From the NCBI RefSeq assembly GCF_018882055.1, contig NZ_JACVPF010000001.1, forward strand, positions 248,001 through 312,000: DNA of 64,000 nucleotides. The letters are read 5' to 3'. The position numbers and the translations under genes are program-made. The notes under the pieces were generated by a model that worked only from the letters and a program-made list of their open reading frames with translations, ran no database searches and was not told the origin of the DNA. Positions 25,886 through 35,905 of the stretch are shown here, one piece after another (position 1 is the first letter of the stretch; every line of letters starts with the position of its first letter). This stretch comes from Polynucleobacter sp. es-MAR-4 (lineage in GTDB: Bacteria > Pseudomonadota > Gammaproteobacteria > Burkholderiales > Burkholderiaceae).

Positions 25886-27244
25886 GTGGCGGGTAAAGTA
25901 GGTTTTGTTTCCTTGGGGTGCCCCAAGGCGCTGGTTGATTCTGAACTCATCCTCACGCAATTAAGTGCTGAGGGTTATGAGACGGCCAAGGATTATTCTG
26001 GCGCTGATCTCGTTGTCGTGAATACCTGTGGCTTTATTGATTCTGCCGTAGAGGAAAGTCTCGCAGCCATTGGTGAGGCCTTGTCTGAAAATGGCAAAGT
26101 GATTGTGACCGGCTGCTTAGGTGCACGTAAAAACGCTGATGGCAGTGATCTTATTCAAAGCATTCATCCTAAGGTCCTTGCAGTAACGGGCCCACATGCC
26201 ACGCAAGAGGTGATGCAGGCCATTCACCTACATCTTCCAAAGCCACATGATCCTTTTACCGATTTACTGCCTCCGATTGGCGTCAAGCTCACTCCTAAGC
26301 ATTATGCGTATTTAAAAATTTCCGAGGGATGTAATCACCGCTGTACTTTTTGCATCATTCCAAGTTTGCGTGGCGATCTGGTTTCACGTCCGATTGGTGA
26401 AGTATTGCTTGAGGCAAAAAAATTATTTGAGTCAGGCGTTAAAGAGCTGTTGGTGGTTTCTCAAGACACGAGCGCCTATGGAGTTGATATTCAATATCGC
26501 ACTGGCTTTTGGGATGGCAAGCCAGTTAAGACGCGGATGTTTGATTTAGTAAACGCCTTAAATCAAATCGCAAGAGAACATCAAGCCTGGGTTCGCCTGC
26601 ATTATGTTTACCCTTATCCTCATGTTGATGATGTTTTGCCTTTAATGGCCGAGTTTTCTGATCATGGCTATGGCGTACTTCCTTATTTAGATATTCCTTT
26701 GCAGCACGCCCATCCAGATGTACTGAAGCGCATGAAGCGGCCTGCGAGCGGAGAAAAGAATTTAGAGCGTATACAAGCGTGGCGTGCTGCATGTCCCGAT
26801 TTGGTAATTCGCAGCACCTTTATTGCTGGCTTTCCAGGCGAGACAGAAGAGGAGTTTGACTATCTTCTGAATTTCTTGGATGAGGCTCAAATTGATCGTG
26901 CTGGATGCTTTGCTTACTCACCCGTTGATGGTGCTACTGCCAATGCCTTGGATAATCCAGTTCCGGATTCTTTGCGGGAAGATCGTCGCGCTCGTTTTAT
27001 GGCTAAGGCTGAAGAAATCTCCATAAAACGCCTTGCTAAAAAAATAGGCAAGCGCATTCAGGTCATTATTGATCGCGTAGACGAATCGGGTGGAATCGGT
27101 CGAACCATCGGGGATGCCCCTGAAATTGATGGTTTGGTGCGGGTTTTGCCCCCTAGCAAGCCTTCAAAACGCTATCGCACTGGTGAAATCATCAAAGTAA
27201 CGGTTATTAGCTCCCAAGGGCATGACCTAATAGCCGAAACTTGA
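25886..27244 (+). CDS. rimO: Ribosomal protein S12 methylthiotransferase RimO
   Basis: RimO adds a methylthio group to the S12 aspartate (E. coli Asp89) using two [4Fe-4S] clusters. The 452-aa protein shows the N-terminal MTTase cysteines ([26 protein letters not shown]), the radical-SAM motif CNHRCTFC, and a C-terminal TRAM domain. [12 protein letters not shown] distinguishes RimO from MiaB. The start is GTG at 25886, two bases after the phaR stop, so it is read from the phaR transcript. Confidence 0.94.
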   Translation: MAGKVGFVSLGCPKALVDSELILTQLSAEGYETAKDYSGADLVVVNTCGFIDSAVEESLAAIGEALSENGKVIVTGCLGARKNADGSDLIQSIHPKVLAVTGPHATQEVMQAIHLHLPKPHDPFTDLLPPIGVKLTPKHYAYLKISEGCNHRCTFCIIPSLRGDLVSRPIGEVLLEAKKLFESGVKELLVVSQDTSAYGVDIQYRTGFWDGKPVKTRMFDLVNALNQIAREHQAWVRLHYVYPYPHVDDVLPLMAEFSDHGYGVLPYLDIPLQHAHPDVLKRMKRPASGEKNLERIQAWRAACPDLVIRSTFIAGFPGETEEEFDYLLNFLDEAQIDRAGCFAYSPVDGATANALDNPVPDSLREDRRARFMAKAEEISIKRLAKKIGKRIQVIIDRVDESGGIGRTIGDAPEIDGLVRVLPPSKPSKRYRTGEIIKVTVISSQGHDLIAET

Positions 27245-27292
27245 CTATTGGAATAAAAATAGTGTTTTGGTCTTTTATTGAGGCCAATATTT

Positions 27293-27306
27293 TGCCTAAT
27301 TAGGCA
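27293..27306. promoter_or_regulatory. Perfect 14-bp palindrome upstream of the thiolase gene
   Basis: TGCCTAATTAGGCA is fully symmetric and lies 17 bp before the thiolase start codon, just upstream of its AAGGGGA ribosome-binding site. It is a candidate repressor operator or a very short RNA stem. The cognate regulator is unknown. Confidence 0.5.
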
Positions 27307-27323
27307 CCGTTAAGGGGATTGAT

Positions 27324-28508
27324 ATGAGTCGTGATGTCGTCGTTTTAAGTGCTGTACGTTCTGCTATTGGTACATTCAATGGATCACTCAGCAGCCTGGA
27401 GCCAAGTGAGCTCGGCGGCATCGTGATGAAAGAGGCAGTTGCCCGCTCTGGCGTAGATCCAGCTTTAATTAATTACATTACTGTTGGAAATACTATTCCT
27501 ACAGATAACCGTTATGCCTATGTAGCTCGTGTAGCTTCTATCCAAGCTGGTCTGCCAATGGAATCGGTTGCCATGGCCCTAAATCGTTTATGCAGCTCAG
27601 GTTTGCAAGCGATTGTGACGACTGCCCAACAAATTATGTTGGGTGACTGCGATTACGGTATCGGTGGTGGTGTTGAAGTGATGTCACGCGGTATGTACGG
27701 TTCACCAGCAATGCGCAGCGGTGCTCGCATGGGTGACACCAAAATGATCGACTTGATGGTTTCTGTATTGACAGATCCATTTGGCGTTGGTCATATGGGT
27801 GTTACTGCAGAGAACCTCGTTGAAAAATGGAAGCTGACACGTGAAGAGCAAGATGCTCTCGCAGTGGAGTCACATCGTCGTGCAGCGCATGCAATTAAAG
27901 AAGGTCGCTTTAAATCACAAATCGTTCCGATCACTATCAAAACACGTAAAGGTGATGTGGTGTTTGATACTGATGAACATTGCAAGCCAGATACCACCAT
28001 GGAAACTTTGGCGAAGATGAAGGCAGTCTTCAAAAAAGAGGGTGGCAGTGTTACTGCGGGTAATGCATCTGGTATCAATGATGGCGCAGCATTCTTTGTT
28101 CTGGCTGAAGCTGAAGCGGCTAAGAAGGCTGGTCATAAGCCAATCGCTCGCTTAGTGTCATATGCTGTAGCTGGCGTACCGAATCACATCATGGGTGAAG
28201 GCCCAATTCCAGCAACCAAGATTGCCCTTGAGCGTGCTGGCCTGAAATTGGATCAAATCGATGTGATCGAATCCAATGAGGCGTTTGCTGCGCAAGCTTT
28301 GGCAGTGACTAAAGGCTTGGGTCTTGATCCAGCCAAGACTAACGTTAACGGTGGAGCGATTGCATTGGGTCACCCAATTGGTTGCTCTGGTGCTGCTATT
28401 GCTACCAAAGCAATCCATGAACTGCATCGCGTTCAAGGTAAATATGCTTTGGTCACAATGTGTATTGGTGGTGGTCAGGGTATCGCAACTATTTTTGAGC
28501 GTATGTAA
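27324..28508 (+). CDS. Thiolase, BktB/PhaA-like acetyl-CoA C-acyltransferase
   Basis: This 394-aa biosynthetic-type thiolase condenses two acyl-CoAs (acetyl + acetyl or propionyl) into 3-ketoacyl-CoA. Cys90 in NRLCSSG is the acylated nucleophile; the GHPIGCSGA segment has the catalytic His, and Cys380 in MCIGGGQG is the second Cys. The sequence resembles Cupriavidus BktB (GHMGVTAENL, ARLVSYAVAGV, RVQGKYALVTMCIGGGQGIA) more than PhaA, suggesting it can use propionyl-CoA and feed PhaB/PhaC with C4 and C5 units. It is close to the PHA genes but separated from them by rimO and has its own leader with a palindrome. The terminator lies inside the convergent serB. Confidence 0.9.
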   Translation: MSRDVVVLSAVRSAIGTFNGSLSSLEPSELGGIVMKEAVARSGVDPALINYITVGNTIPTDNRYAYVARVASIQAGLPMESVAMALNRLCSSGLQAIVTTAQQIMLGDCDYGIGGGVEVMSRGMYGSPAMRSGARMGDTKMIDLMVSVLTDPFGVGHMGVTAENLVEKWKLTREEQDALAVESHRRAAHAIKEGRFKSQIVPITIKTRKGDVVFDTDEHCKPDTTMETLAKMKAVFKKEGGSVTAGNASGINDGAAFFVLAEAEAAKKAGHKPIARLVSYAVAGVPNHIMGEGPIPATKIALERAGLKLDQIDVIESNEAFAAQALAVTKGLGLDPAKTNVNGGAIALGHPIGCSGAAIATKAIHELHRVQGKYALVTMCIGGGQGIATIFERM

Positions 28509-28547
28509 TCAACGTTCATTTACTACCCATGGCTATCTCTTGTTGAG

Positions 28548-29438
28548 CTAGTCAATGAACAGTAAAGCTGCATCCAAGCCGACTCGGTCAAAAGCCGCGT
28601 CGGCTTTTTCTTTGACGATTGGTTTTGCTTTGTAGGCAACACTAATTCCAGAGCCATGCATCATTGGTAGGTCGTTTGAGCCATCACCCATGGTGATGGA
28701 GTTACCCTTTTTGCAATTCATGAGAGTGCAGGCTTGCTCAAGATAAGCATTCTTCGCTGCGCCATCAACGATATCGCCAATGACTTTACCGGTGAGCTTG
28801 CCGTCTATGATTTCTAAGGTATTTGCTTGGGTTTGCTTGAAGCCCAACTCTTGCTGAAGTTTTTCTGTGAAGAAGGTAAAGCCACCGGAGACGAGTAGTG
28901 TGTAAAGTCCTCGGGCATTTGCTCCAGAAAGTAATTCAGCGGCACCAGGATTAGGTCGCAAGCGTTCGCGATAGACTGAATCCAATACATCCGCAGATAC
29001 GCCTTCTAGAAGGGTCACGCGTCTGCGCAAGCTTTCTTTAAAGTCCTTAATTTCACCGCGCATAGTCGCCTCAGTAATTTCTGAAACAGCGGCCTTCTTG
29101 CCTGTGAAATCTGCAATCTCATCAATGCACTCAATATTAATCAGAGTGGAGTCCATATCCATGGCCAATACCTTTACTGCGTCAGGTTTAAATCCTGGTG
29201 AAAGAAAGGCAAAATCGGTGTTGTGTGCAGCAGCGATATCACGCATAGCAACTCTTGCTTCAGGTGCTAAAGCATGGCCAGTAGTCCAACGAGCGCTGAA
29301 GTATTTTGAATGTGAAGTTTCTTTATCAAGCTTAGTGATCTTTACCCCCAGGACCTTTGCATGCTCAATCAAGGCTGAATTCAACTCTTGAGGGATTGGA
29401 GTGTTGGCAAGTGCTACAAGAGTGAGGTGGCTTGTCAT
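28548..29438 (-). CDS. serB: Phosphoserine phosphatase
   Basis: SerB performs the last step of serine synthesis. The 296-aa HAD-family enzyme carries DMDST (nucleophile and acid Asp) near residue 93, SGGF for motif II, and GDGSNDLPM for the metal-binding motif. An N-terminal domain of about 80 residues resembles the ACT-like regulatory domain of E. coli SerB. It starts 20 bp upstream of the mfd 3' end on the other side, that is, mfd lies upstream on the same strand and serB follows it by 20 bp, so the two may be co-transcribed. Confidence 0.93.
   Translation of the reverse strand: MTSHLTLVALANTPIPQELNSALIEHAKVLGVKITKLDKETSHSKYFSARWTTGHALAPEARVAMRDIAAAHNTDFAFLSPGFKPDAVKVLAMDMDSTLINIECIDEIADFTGKKAAVSEITEATMRGEIKDFKESLRRRVTLLEGVSADVLDSVYRERLRPNPGAAELLSGANARGLYTLLVSGGFTFFTEKLQQELGFKQTQANTLEIIDGKLTGKVIGDIVDGAAKNAYLEQACTLMNCKKGNSITMGDGSNDLPMMHGSGISVAYKAKPIVKEKADAAFDRVGLDAALLFID
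28576..28610 (+). terminator. Thiolase terminator located inside the serB coding region
   Basis: AAGCCGAC (28576-28583) pairs with GTCGGCTT (28599-28606). The stem extends inward with CGG/CCG across one mismatch, leaving a small TCAAAAG-type loop, and a T5 run follows. It lies 67 bp beyond the thiolase stop and codes for the C-terminal residues of SerB on the other strand. Confidence 0.8.
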
Positions 29439-29458
29439 AGATCTTGGGTTATAAAAAA

Positions 29459-32400
29459 TTAGTTAGCTTTAACGGTATTGAGCATTGCGGACTCATTGAG
29501 GCTTCTGAGAATTTTCCGGATATGGTCTAGTCGTTGCTCTAGTTTCTCAAAATCCTTCTCTTTTTGGGGAAGAATTTTTAATTTATCTTGCCCATTGAGT
29601 TGGATGTACTTTGAAGACTGTATCAACTGAATGATCTTCATTGGGTCGATCGGAGGATTGGGTATGAACTGAATCTGAATCGAGCTCGGGCTGGCATCAA
29701 TCTTTTTGATTCCAAACCCACTCATCTCCAAACGTAAGCGATGCGTTTCATAAAGTGATTTAGCTTGGTCAGGCAAATCACCATAACGATCCACCAGCTC
29801 TTCACGCAAACCCATAAGCTCAGAGAAGTCATTGGTGCCGGCGAAGCGCTTATACATAGAAAGCCGCTCATGGACATCGGGGCAATAGTCATTTGGGAAG
29901 AGGGCGGGTACACCGAGATTGACATCGGTAGTCGCCTGAAGTGGTGAGAGCAAATCCGGCTCTTTGCCACTGCGCAGGGATTTCACTGCGCGATTGAGCA
30001 TCTCGGTATATAGCTGAAATCCAATTTCATGAATTTCACCGGATTGCTTATCGCCCAAGACTTCGCCCGCTCCTCGGATTTCTAAATCATGCATCGCCAA
30101 ATAGAAACCAGACCCTAATTCTTCCATAGCTTGAATCGCATTTAAACGTAGCTGCGCTTGCTTACTGAGGGCTTCGGGATCCGGTACTAGTAAATAGGCA
30201 TACGCCTGGTGATGTGAGCGTCCAACGCGACCACGTAATTGATGTAACTGGGCTAAACCAAACTTATCTGCGCGATGCATGATGATGGTGTTAGCAGTCG
30301 GAACGTCAATACCCGTTTCAATAATGGTGGTACATAACAAGATATTCGTACGTTGAGTCACAAACTCACGCATGACTGATTCCAATTCACGCTCATGCAT
30401 TTGACCGTGGGCAACACTAATACGCGCCTCTGGAATTAGTTCTTGCAGGGCATGCTTGCGATTTTGAATGGTTTCCACTTCATTGTGGAGGAAGTAAACC
30501 TGGCCACCACGCTTAATCTCCCGAAGCACGGCCTCACGAATAACGCCATCACCTTCACGACGTACAAATGTTTTGATGGCCAAGCGTTTTTGGGGTGCCG
30601 TCGCAATGATCGAGAACTCACGTAAACCCTCCATAGCCATGCCAAGTGTTCTCGGAATAGGCGTTGCTGTCAGGGTCAGGATATCCACTTCAGCACGTAA
30701 TGCTTTGAGGGCATCTTTCTGGCGCACACCAAAGCGATGCTCCTCATCCACGATCACCAAGCCTAAGTTAGCAAACTGAGTTTCTTTTGACAGTAGCTTA
30801 TGTGTACCAATAATGATGTCAGCTTCACCTTTAGCGATTGCTTCTAATGCGGCATTAATTTCTTTGGTAGTTTTAAAGCGTGAGAGCTCAACAATGCGCA
30901 CAGGCCAATCTGCAAATCGATCCTTCCAGGTTGCAACATGTTGTTCTGCGAGCAGGGTGGTTGGCGCCAAGATGGCTACTTGCTTGCCACCCATTACTGC
31001 AACAAAGCTAGCGCGCAATGCAACCTCGGTCTTACCAAAACCTACATCGCCACATACAAGTCGATCCATAGGTGTGCCGCTGGTCATATCACCAATAACT
31101 GCGGCAATCGCATTTGCTTGGTCTGGTGTTTCTTCAAAGCCAAAGCTTTCTGCAAATGCTGCATAGTCATGAGCTGAAAATTCGAAGGCATGACCTTTGC
31201 GAATCGCTCTTGCTGCATAGAGGCTTAATAGCTCAGCAGCGGTATCGCGAATTTGTTGTGCAGCTTTACGTCTTGCCTTATCCCACTGACCAGAGCCCAA
31301 TTGATGCAACGGTGCTGAGTCAGGATCGGAGCCTGCGTAACGCGTCACCATTTGTAACTGTTGTACTGGTACATAAAGAGTCGCATCTTTGGCGTAAACC
31401 AAGTGCAGGAACTCTTCAAAAATAGGCTCTTCTTTGGGCGGCGCTAAATTGAGTAGCACTAAACCTTGATAGCGACCAATGCCATGATCTGAGTGAACAA
31501 CGGGGTCACCAATCTTAAGCTCGGATAAATCCTTAAAGAGCATATCCGGATCGGCGCTCTCACTTTCTTTACCCTTGCGACGTTGACGTGCAGTGGTGGT
31601 AAAGAGCTCAGCCTCGGTAACGACGATGAGGTTTTCAGCTGGCCAAGTAAAACCGTTAAAGAGTTGCGCTGTGACCAAGCCAAATAGCGCATCACTCTTA
31701 ATAAAGTCAGCAACACCTTCAAAGCCTTCTGGCTTTAATGGGTAGAGTGGTTTGCCATTCTGACCAGCAACTGAATTGCTTTCTTCAAAGAGTTGGCGAA
31801 TCGATTCTTTACGGCCATTACTATCGCTACAAATAAGTACGCGCACTTTTTCTTGGGAGACCAAAGCGCGCAAGCGATTCATCGGATCAGCATCACGACG
31901 ATGGACTGCTAAATCAGGAACAGCTAAAAATTGTGGGACGGCTTTCGATTCTTTATCCACCTCTTTATCCAATGCCAAACGCGCATTGGGTTTAGCTGCA
32001 GTAAAGAATTGATCAACATCTAGGAATAACTCTGCCGGCGGAAGAATAGGGCGATCAAGATCATGCTTTAAGAATTCATATCTAGAAAGCGTGTCCTTCC
32101 AAAAGCCTTTAATAGATTCTTCAACATCACCGATGCTTACTAGCCAGACGGGATCGCCTGAGCGGGGGAAGTAATCAAAGACTGTCGATGATTCTTCAAA
32201 GAAGAGGGGTAAATACGATTCGATACCAGCGCTAGGGATTCCCAGGTTGGCATCTTTATAAATTGAGCAACGCGTTGGATCGCCTTCAAATACTTCTCGC
32301 CATCTGCCGCGGAAGGCGGTACGTGAAGCATCATCAAAGGGAAATTCATGTCCGGGTAAAAGGCGAACCCCTTTAACTGGGTAGAGGCTGCGCTGTGTAT

Positions 32401-33013
32401 CGGGATCAAAAGCCCGAATTTGCTCAATCTCATCACCAAAGAGATCGAGGCGATAAGGCAGACTCGAGCCCATCGGAAATAAATCAATCAAGCCGCCACG
32501 AATGCTGTATTCACCCGGACGCATGACTGAACTGACGGGGTCATAACCGGCTTGCTGCAACTGAAGTTTTAGTGCCGCCTCATTGAGCTTGTCACCTTGT
32601 CTAAAAAAGAAAGTGTGGCCAGATAAAAAGTTTGGCGGCCCGAGTCGCTGTAAAGCCGTGGTGATAGGCACCAAGACAATGTCGCAACTGCCGTTGAGTA
32701 ATTCATAGAGCGTTGCTAAGCGTTCTGAGACCAAATCCTGATGTGGTGAGAAATGGTCATACGGCAGAATTTCCCAATCGGGCAGTAGGCGTGTTTTGAG
32801 TTGTGGAGCAAATGCTGGAATTTCTTCCAGGAGACGCTGGGCTTCCTGCGCCTGCGCACAGAAAATAACCATGACTGAGAATTCAGATCGATACCGCAGT
32901 GCGGATTGGGCTATTAATGCGGCATCTGATGAGCCAACTAGCCCTGAAAAGGTAAAGCGCTGCCCAGCCCGGGGTGCGGGTATGGGGGGTGCTAGTTTTA
33001 ATGCATCAGACAT
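29459..33013 (-). CDS. mfd: Transcription-repair coupling factor Mfd
   Basis: Mfd removes RNA polymerase stalled at DNA lesions and recruits UvrA. The 1184-aa protein has the UvrB-like N-terminal domains (PDWEILPYDHFSPHQDLVSERLATL), an RNA polymerase-interacting domain (DLSELKIGDPVVHSDHGIGRYQGL), a RecG-like translocase with Walker A GDVGFGKTEVA and the DEEH box in VIVDEEHRFGV, TATPIPRTL, and a C-terminal TRCF domain. The length is close to the E. coli protein (1148). It is divergent from ispD with only about 23 bp between start codons. Confidence 0.95.
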   Translation of the reverse strand: MSDALKLAPPIPAPRAGQRFTFSGLVGSSDAALIAQSALRYRSEFSVMVIFCAQAQEAQRLLEEIPAFAPQLKTRLLPDWEILPYDHFSPHQDLVSERLATLYELLNGSCDIVLVPITTALQRLGPPNFLSGHTFFFRQGDKLNEAALKLQLQQAGYDPVSSVMRPGEYSIRGGLIDLFPMGSSLPYRLDLFGDEIEQIRAFDPDTQRSLYPVKGVRLLPGHEFPFDDASRTAFRGRWREVFEGDPTRCSIYKDANLGIPSAGIESYLPLFFEESSTVFDYFPRSGDPVWLVSIGDVEESIKGFWKDTLSRYEFLKHDLDRPILPPAELFLDVDQFFTAAKPNARLALDKEVDKESKAVPQFLAVPDLAVHRRDADPMNRLRALVSQEKVRVLICSDSNGRKESIRQLFEESNSVAGQNGKPLYPLKPEGFEGVADFIKSDALFGLVTAQLFNGFTWPAENLIVVTEAELFTTTARQRRKGKESESADPDMLFKDLSELKIGDPVVHSDHGIGRYQGLVLLNLAPPKEEPIFEEFLHLVYAKDATLYVPVQQLQMVTRYAGSDPDSAPLHQLGSGQWDKARRKAAQQIRDTAAELLSLYAARAIRKGHAFEFSAHDYAAFAESFGFEETPDQANAIAAVIGDMTSGTPMDRLVCGDVGFGKTEVALRASFVAVMGGKQVAILAPTTLLAEQHVATWKDRFADWPVRIVELSRFKTTKEINAALEAIAKGEADIIIGTHKLLSKETQFANLGLVIVDEEHRFGVRQKDALKALRAEVDILTLTATPIPRTLGMAMEGLREFSIIATAPQKRLAIKTFVRREGDGVIREAVLREIKRGGQVYFLHNEVETIQNRKHALQELIPEARISVAHGQMHERELESVMREFVTQRTNILLCTTIIETGIDVPTANTIIMHRADKFGLAQLHQLRGRVGRSHHQAYAYLLVPDPEALSKQAQLRLNAIQAMEELGSGFYLAMHDLEIRGAGEVLGDKQSGEIHEIGFQLYTEMLNRAVKSLRSGKEPDLLSPLQATTDVNLGVPALFPNDYCPDVHERLSMYKRFAGTNDFSELMGLREELVDRYGDLPDQAKSLYETHRLRLEMSGFGIKKIDASPSSIQIQFIPNPPIDPMKIIQLIQSSKYIQLNGQDKLKILPQKEKDFEKLEQRLDHIRKILRSLNESAMLNTVKAN

Positions 33014-33036
33014 CTCCGCTCATTATAGAATCAGGT

Positions 33037-33786
33037 ATGCACCCAGCAAATCAATCTTCACCCCAATGTCACGCCTTGTTACCTACGGCTGGAACGGGAT
33101 CTAGGCTTGGTGGAGCTTTACCAAAGCAGTTTCAGGAATTGGCGGGCAAGCCAATGCTGGCCTATGCATTAGAGGCATTTTCTAAGGCACCAGAGATTGC
33201 TTCGATTTGGGTTGGTGTTAGCCCCGGATTTATTGACAACCCGATCTTGAGTTCACTTTCCGCCAAATCTGCCTTTATTCAATTTCTTCCGAGCGGTGGC
33301 CCAACTCGCCAAGAAACCGTCAGAAATACTCTGGCAGCTATGCTCAAGGCCGGCGTTCCGGAAACAGACTGGGTCTTAGTTCATGATGCCGCCCGACCTG
33401 GGATTTCTTCCGAGCTGATTCAAAAACTCATTAGCGCAGTCACGCTGGCTGGTGAGGGCGGTCTCTTGGCAATGCCGTTAGCAGATACCTTAAAAATGGC
33501 TGATGCCAACTCCGCAATTGCCGGCAATCCTAATAGGGCGATGAAGACGATTTCTCGAGATCATCTTTGGCAGGCTCAAACCCCTCAGATGTTTGGTTTA
33601 AAACGCCTGCATGATGCAATTGAAGAGGGTATACGACTAGAAGCTGATATTACTGATGAGGCAAGTGCAATGGAGCTTTCAGGCTCAAGCCCTTTATTGA
33701 TAGAGGGCGCTACTCGTAACTTCAAAGTAACCCATCCAGCAGATTGGGATTTGATGCAAACTATTCTGCAGGCCACCTCTAAATAA
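33037..33786 (+). CDS. ispD: 2-C-methyl-D-erythritol 4-phosphate cytidylyltransferase
   Basis: IspD transfers CMP to methylerythritol phosphate in the MEP isoprenoid pathway. From the ATG at 33037 the protein is 249 aa and starts just before the nucleotide-binding loop LLPTAGTGSRLGGALPKQF. LVHDAARPGIS and RDHLWQAQTPQMF are conserved family segments. The longer frame from 32974 would overlap the divergent mfd start and adds a non-conserved hydrophobic stretch, so it is rejected. There is no Shine-Dalgarno; a TATAGA hexamer ends eight bases before the ATG, compatible with a leaderless or near-leaderless mRNA. ispF follows after 27 bp. Confidence 0.9.
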   Translation: MHPANQSSPQCHALLPTAGTGSRLGGALPKQFQELAGKPMLAYALEAFSKAPEIASIWVGVSPGFIDNPILSSLSAKSAFIQFLPSGGPTRQETVRNTLAAMLKAGVPETDWVLVHDAARPGISSELIQKLISAVTLAGEGGLLAMPLADTLKMADANSAIAGNPNRAMKTISRDHLWQAQTPQMFGLKRLHDAIEEGIRLEADITDEASAMELSGSSPLLIEGATRNFKVTHPADWDLMQTILQATSK

Positions 33787-33813
33787 GACCTTAGTACCCA
33801 TAACGACAAAATA

Positions 33814-34317
33814 ATGACTTCAAGCGCTCCGCACATCCCTCAATTTCGTATCGGACAAGGTTATGACGTTCATGCTTTGGTAGCAGATCGCAAGTTGATA
33901 TTGGGTGGCGTCCATATTCCCAATGAAAAGGGCTTACTGGGCCATTCTGATGCAGATGCCTTATTGCATGCCTTGACGGATGCCTTGCTAGGCGCCGCTG
34001 GATTGAATGATATTGGCCAGCTATTTCCAGATACCGATCCCCAGTTTAAGGATATGGATAGCCGAATTTTGCTCAGAGCTGCACTTCAAAAGGTTCAAGC
34101 TGCTGGGTTTCAGGTGGGTAACGTCGACGCTACTATTATTTGCCAAAAGCCCAAATTAGCCACTTTTTTGCCCGATATGGCTCGCAATATCGCAGCAGAT
34201 TTGGCTGTCACGCCAAGCCATGTCAACCTGAAGGCCAAAACCAATGAATCCCTTGGGCACTTAGGCAGAGGTGAGGGCATTGCAGTCCATGCGGTGGCTT
34301 TGCTCTACAAGGCCTAA
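33814..34317 (+). CDS. ispF: 2-C-methyl-D-erythritol 2,4-cyclodiphosphate synthase
   Basis: IspF cyclises CDP-ME 2-phosphate to the cyclodiphosphate of the MEP pathway as a trimer. The 167-aa protein has [11 protein letters not shown], with the Zn-ligand Asp and His, [13 protein letters not shown] with the third ligand region, and [22 protein letters not shown] at the C-terminus. It is in the usual ispD-ispF operon, 27 bp after ispD. Confidence 0.95.
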   Translation: MTSSAPHIPQFRIGQGYDVHALVADRKLILGGVHIPNEKGLLGHSDADALLHALTDALLGAAGLNDIGQLFPDTDPQFKDMDSRILLRAALQKVQAAGFQVGNVDATIICQKPKLATFLPDMARNIAADLAVTPSHVNLKAKTNESLGHLGRGEGIAVHAVALLYKA

Positions 34318-34398
34318 ATATCCTCCAAAACCGCTAAGCATTGTAGAATTACGGTCTTTAGAGTGAAGCTTCAGCTCGGTAGTGTTTGCGGAATTCGC

Positions 34399-34485
34399 GC
34401 GAGGATGGCGAAATTGGTAGACGCACCAGGTTTAGGTCCTGACGCCAGCAATGGTGTGGGGGTTCGAGTCCCCCTCCTCGCACCA
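34399..34485 (+). tRNA. tRNA-Leu (anticodon TAG)
   Basis: An 87-nt gene with encoded CCA. The acceptor arms GCGAGGA and TCCTCGC pair perfectly, the anticodon loop TTTAGGT gives UAG, a long variable arm is present, and the T arm is GGGGGTTCGAGTCCCCC. The outermost pair of the anticodon stem appears to be a C-A mismatch. A possible -10 (TAGAAT, 34344-34349) lies upstream. Trigger factor begins 56 bp later. Confidence 0.95.
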
Positions 34486-34541
34486 CAAGATAGCTACTTG
34501 GCTTGGGCTTCACATATCCGATTTTCAATTAAGAGACGAGA

Positions 34542-35879
34542 ATGGCTGTGCAGATAGAAAATTTAGGTCAGTTAGACCGCAAAGTGACCTTAGAGTTCGC
34601 TCGTGCCGATTTGGCAAAGGCAAGAGAAGACCGTTTGGCTAAATTGGGTAAAACCATGAAGGCCCCAGGCTTCCGTCCAGGCAAAGTTCCTAAGAGCATG
34701 GTTGAAAAGCAATACGGCATGCAAGTTGACTTCGAACTCCAGTTCGATAAAGCTCAAGAGCTCTTCTATGACTTAGCGCAAAAAGAAAAAATTCTATTAG
34801 CTGGTCAGCCCCGTCTCGATCCGAAATCAGAATTAGACGCAGACAAAATTGTGTTTGATGCTTACTTTGAAGTCTTGCCAGAAGTAAAGATTGGCGACTT
34901 CAGCAAAGCAGAAGTAACTAAATACACAACGGATATTTCCGACGCAGAGATTGATCGCGCATTGGATGTATTGCGTAAGCAGCAAGTTCATTACCATCCA
35001 CGCGGCGAAGCTGGTGCGCATGGTGATGGCGGCTCAAACACAGCGGCTCAAGCTGGCGACCAAGTTGTCATTGACTTTGTTGGCAAGATCGATGGCGTTG
35101 AATTTGCTGGCAGTAAAGCTGAAAACTTTGAATACGTTCTTGGTGAAGGCCGCATGCTCCCTGAATTTGAAGCTGCTACATTGGGCCTCAAAGCAGGCGA
35201 GAGCAAGACTTTCCCATTGAGCTTCCCAGCGGATTACCACGGTAAAGATGTTGCTGGTAAGACTGCAGATTTCACCATCACTGTTAAGTCAGTAAATTGG
35301 GCGCACCTGCCAGCAATTGATGATGCATTTGCATTGTCTTTAGGCGTTACTGAAGGTGGTGTTGCCAAAATGCGTGAAGAAGTAAAAGAGAATTTAGATC
35401 GTGAAACAAAACGTCGCATTACTTCCTTGTTAAAGGGTGAGGTAATGGAGAAGCTCAATAGCCTTTGCGAACTCGACGCACCAAAATCTTTGGTTGCTCA
35501 AGAGCAAGAGCGTTTAGTTGAGTCTGCACGTCAAGACTTGATGCAGCGTGGCATTCCTAATGCCAAAGATGCACCAATCCCTGCGGAAATGTTTGCTGAG
35601 CAAGCTCTCAAACGTGTTCGCCTCGGTTTAATTTTGAGCGATTTGGTTAAGCAGCAAAACTTGGCTGCAACTGCAGATCAAATCAAAGCTGAAATTGATG
35701 AACAAGCTGCTACGTACGAAGATCCTAAAGAAGTAGTGCGTTGGTTCTATAGCAATCCAAGCCGCCTCAAGGATATTGAGAACTTGGTGCTGGAAGACAA
35801 CGTGATTAAGTATTTCACTTCGCAAGCTAAGGTAATCGATAAAGCAGTTACTTTCGAAGAACTCAGCAAGCTCAACTAA
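34542..35879 (+). CDS. tig: Trigger factor
   Basis: Trigger factor is the ribosome-bound chaperone and peptidyl-prolyl isomerase. The 445-aa protein has the N-terminal ribosome-binding domain with the signature FRPGKVPKSMVEKQYG, where E. coli has the GFRxGKVP loop, a central FKBP domain (GDQVVIDFVGKIDGVEFAGSKAENFEYVLGEGRMLPEFEAA) and the helical C-terminal chaperone domain. An Ala/Gly/His-rich insertion (HPRGEAGAHGDGGSNTAAQA) precedes the FKBP core. It leads the standard tig-clpP-clpX-lon series. Confidence 0.96.
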   Translation: MAVQIENLGQLDRKVTLEFARADLAKAREDRLAKLGKTMKAPGFRPGKVPKSMVEKQYGMQVDFELQFDKAQELFYDLAQKEKILLAGQPRLDPKSELDADKIVFDAYFEVLPEVKIGDFSKAEVTKYTTDISDAEIDRALDVLRKQQVHYHPRGEAGAHGDGGSNTAAQAGDQVVIDFVGKIDGVEFAGSKAENFEYVLGEGRMLPEFEAATLGLKAGESKTFPLSFPADYHGKDVAGKTADFTITVKSVNWAHLPAIDDAFALSLGVTEGGVAKMREEVKENLDRETKRRITSLLKGEVMEKLNSLCELDAPKSLVAQEQERLVESARQDLMQRGIPNAKDAPIPAEMFAEQALKRVRLGLILSDLVKQQNLAATADQIKAEIDEQAATYEDPKEVVRWFYSNPSRLKDIENLVLEDNVIKYFTSQAKVIDKAVTFEELSKLN

Positions 35880-35905
35880 GTATTCATTAATAAAGGCCTG
35901 ATCAC

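Noticed and set aside
32974-33036. Longer N-terminus for IspD
   Set aside because: It overlaps the divergent mfd start and its residues are not like IspD; the nucleotide-binding loop begins soon after the ATG at 33037.
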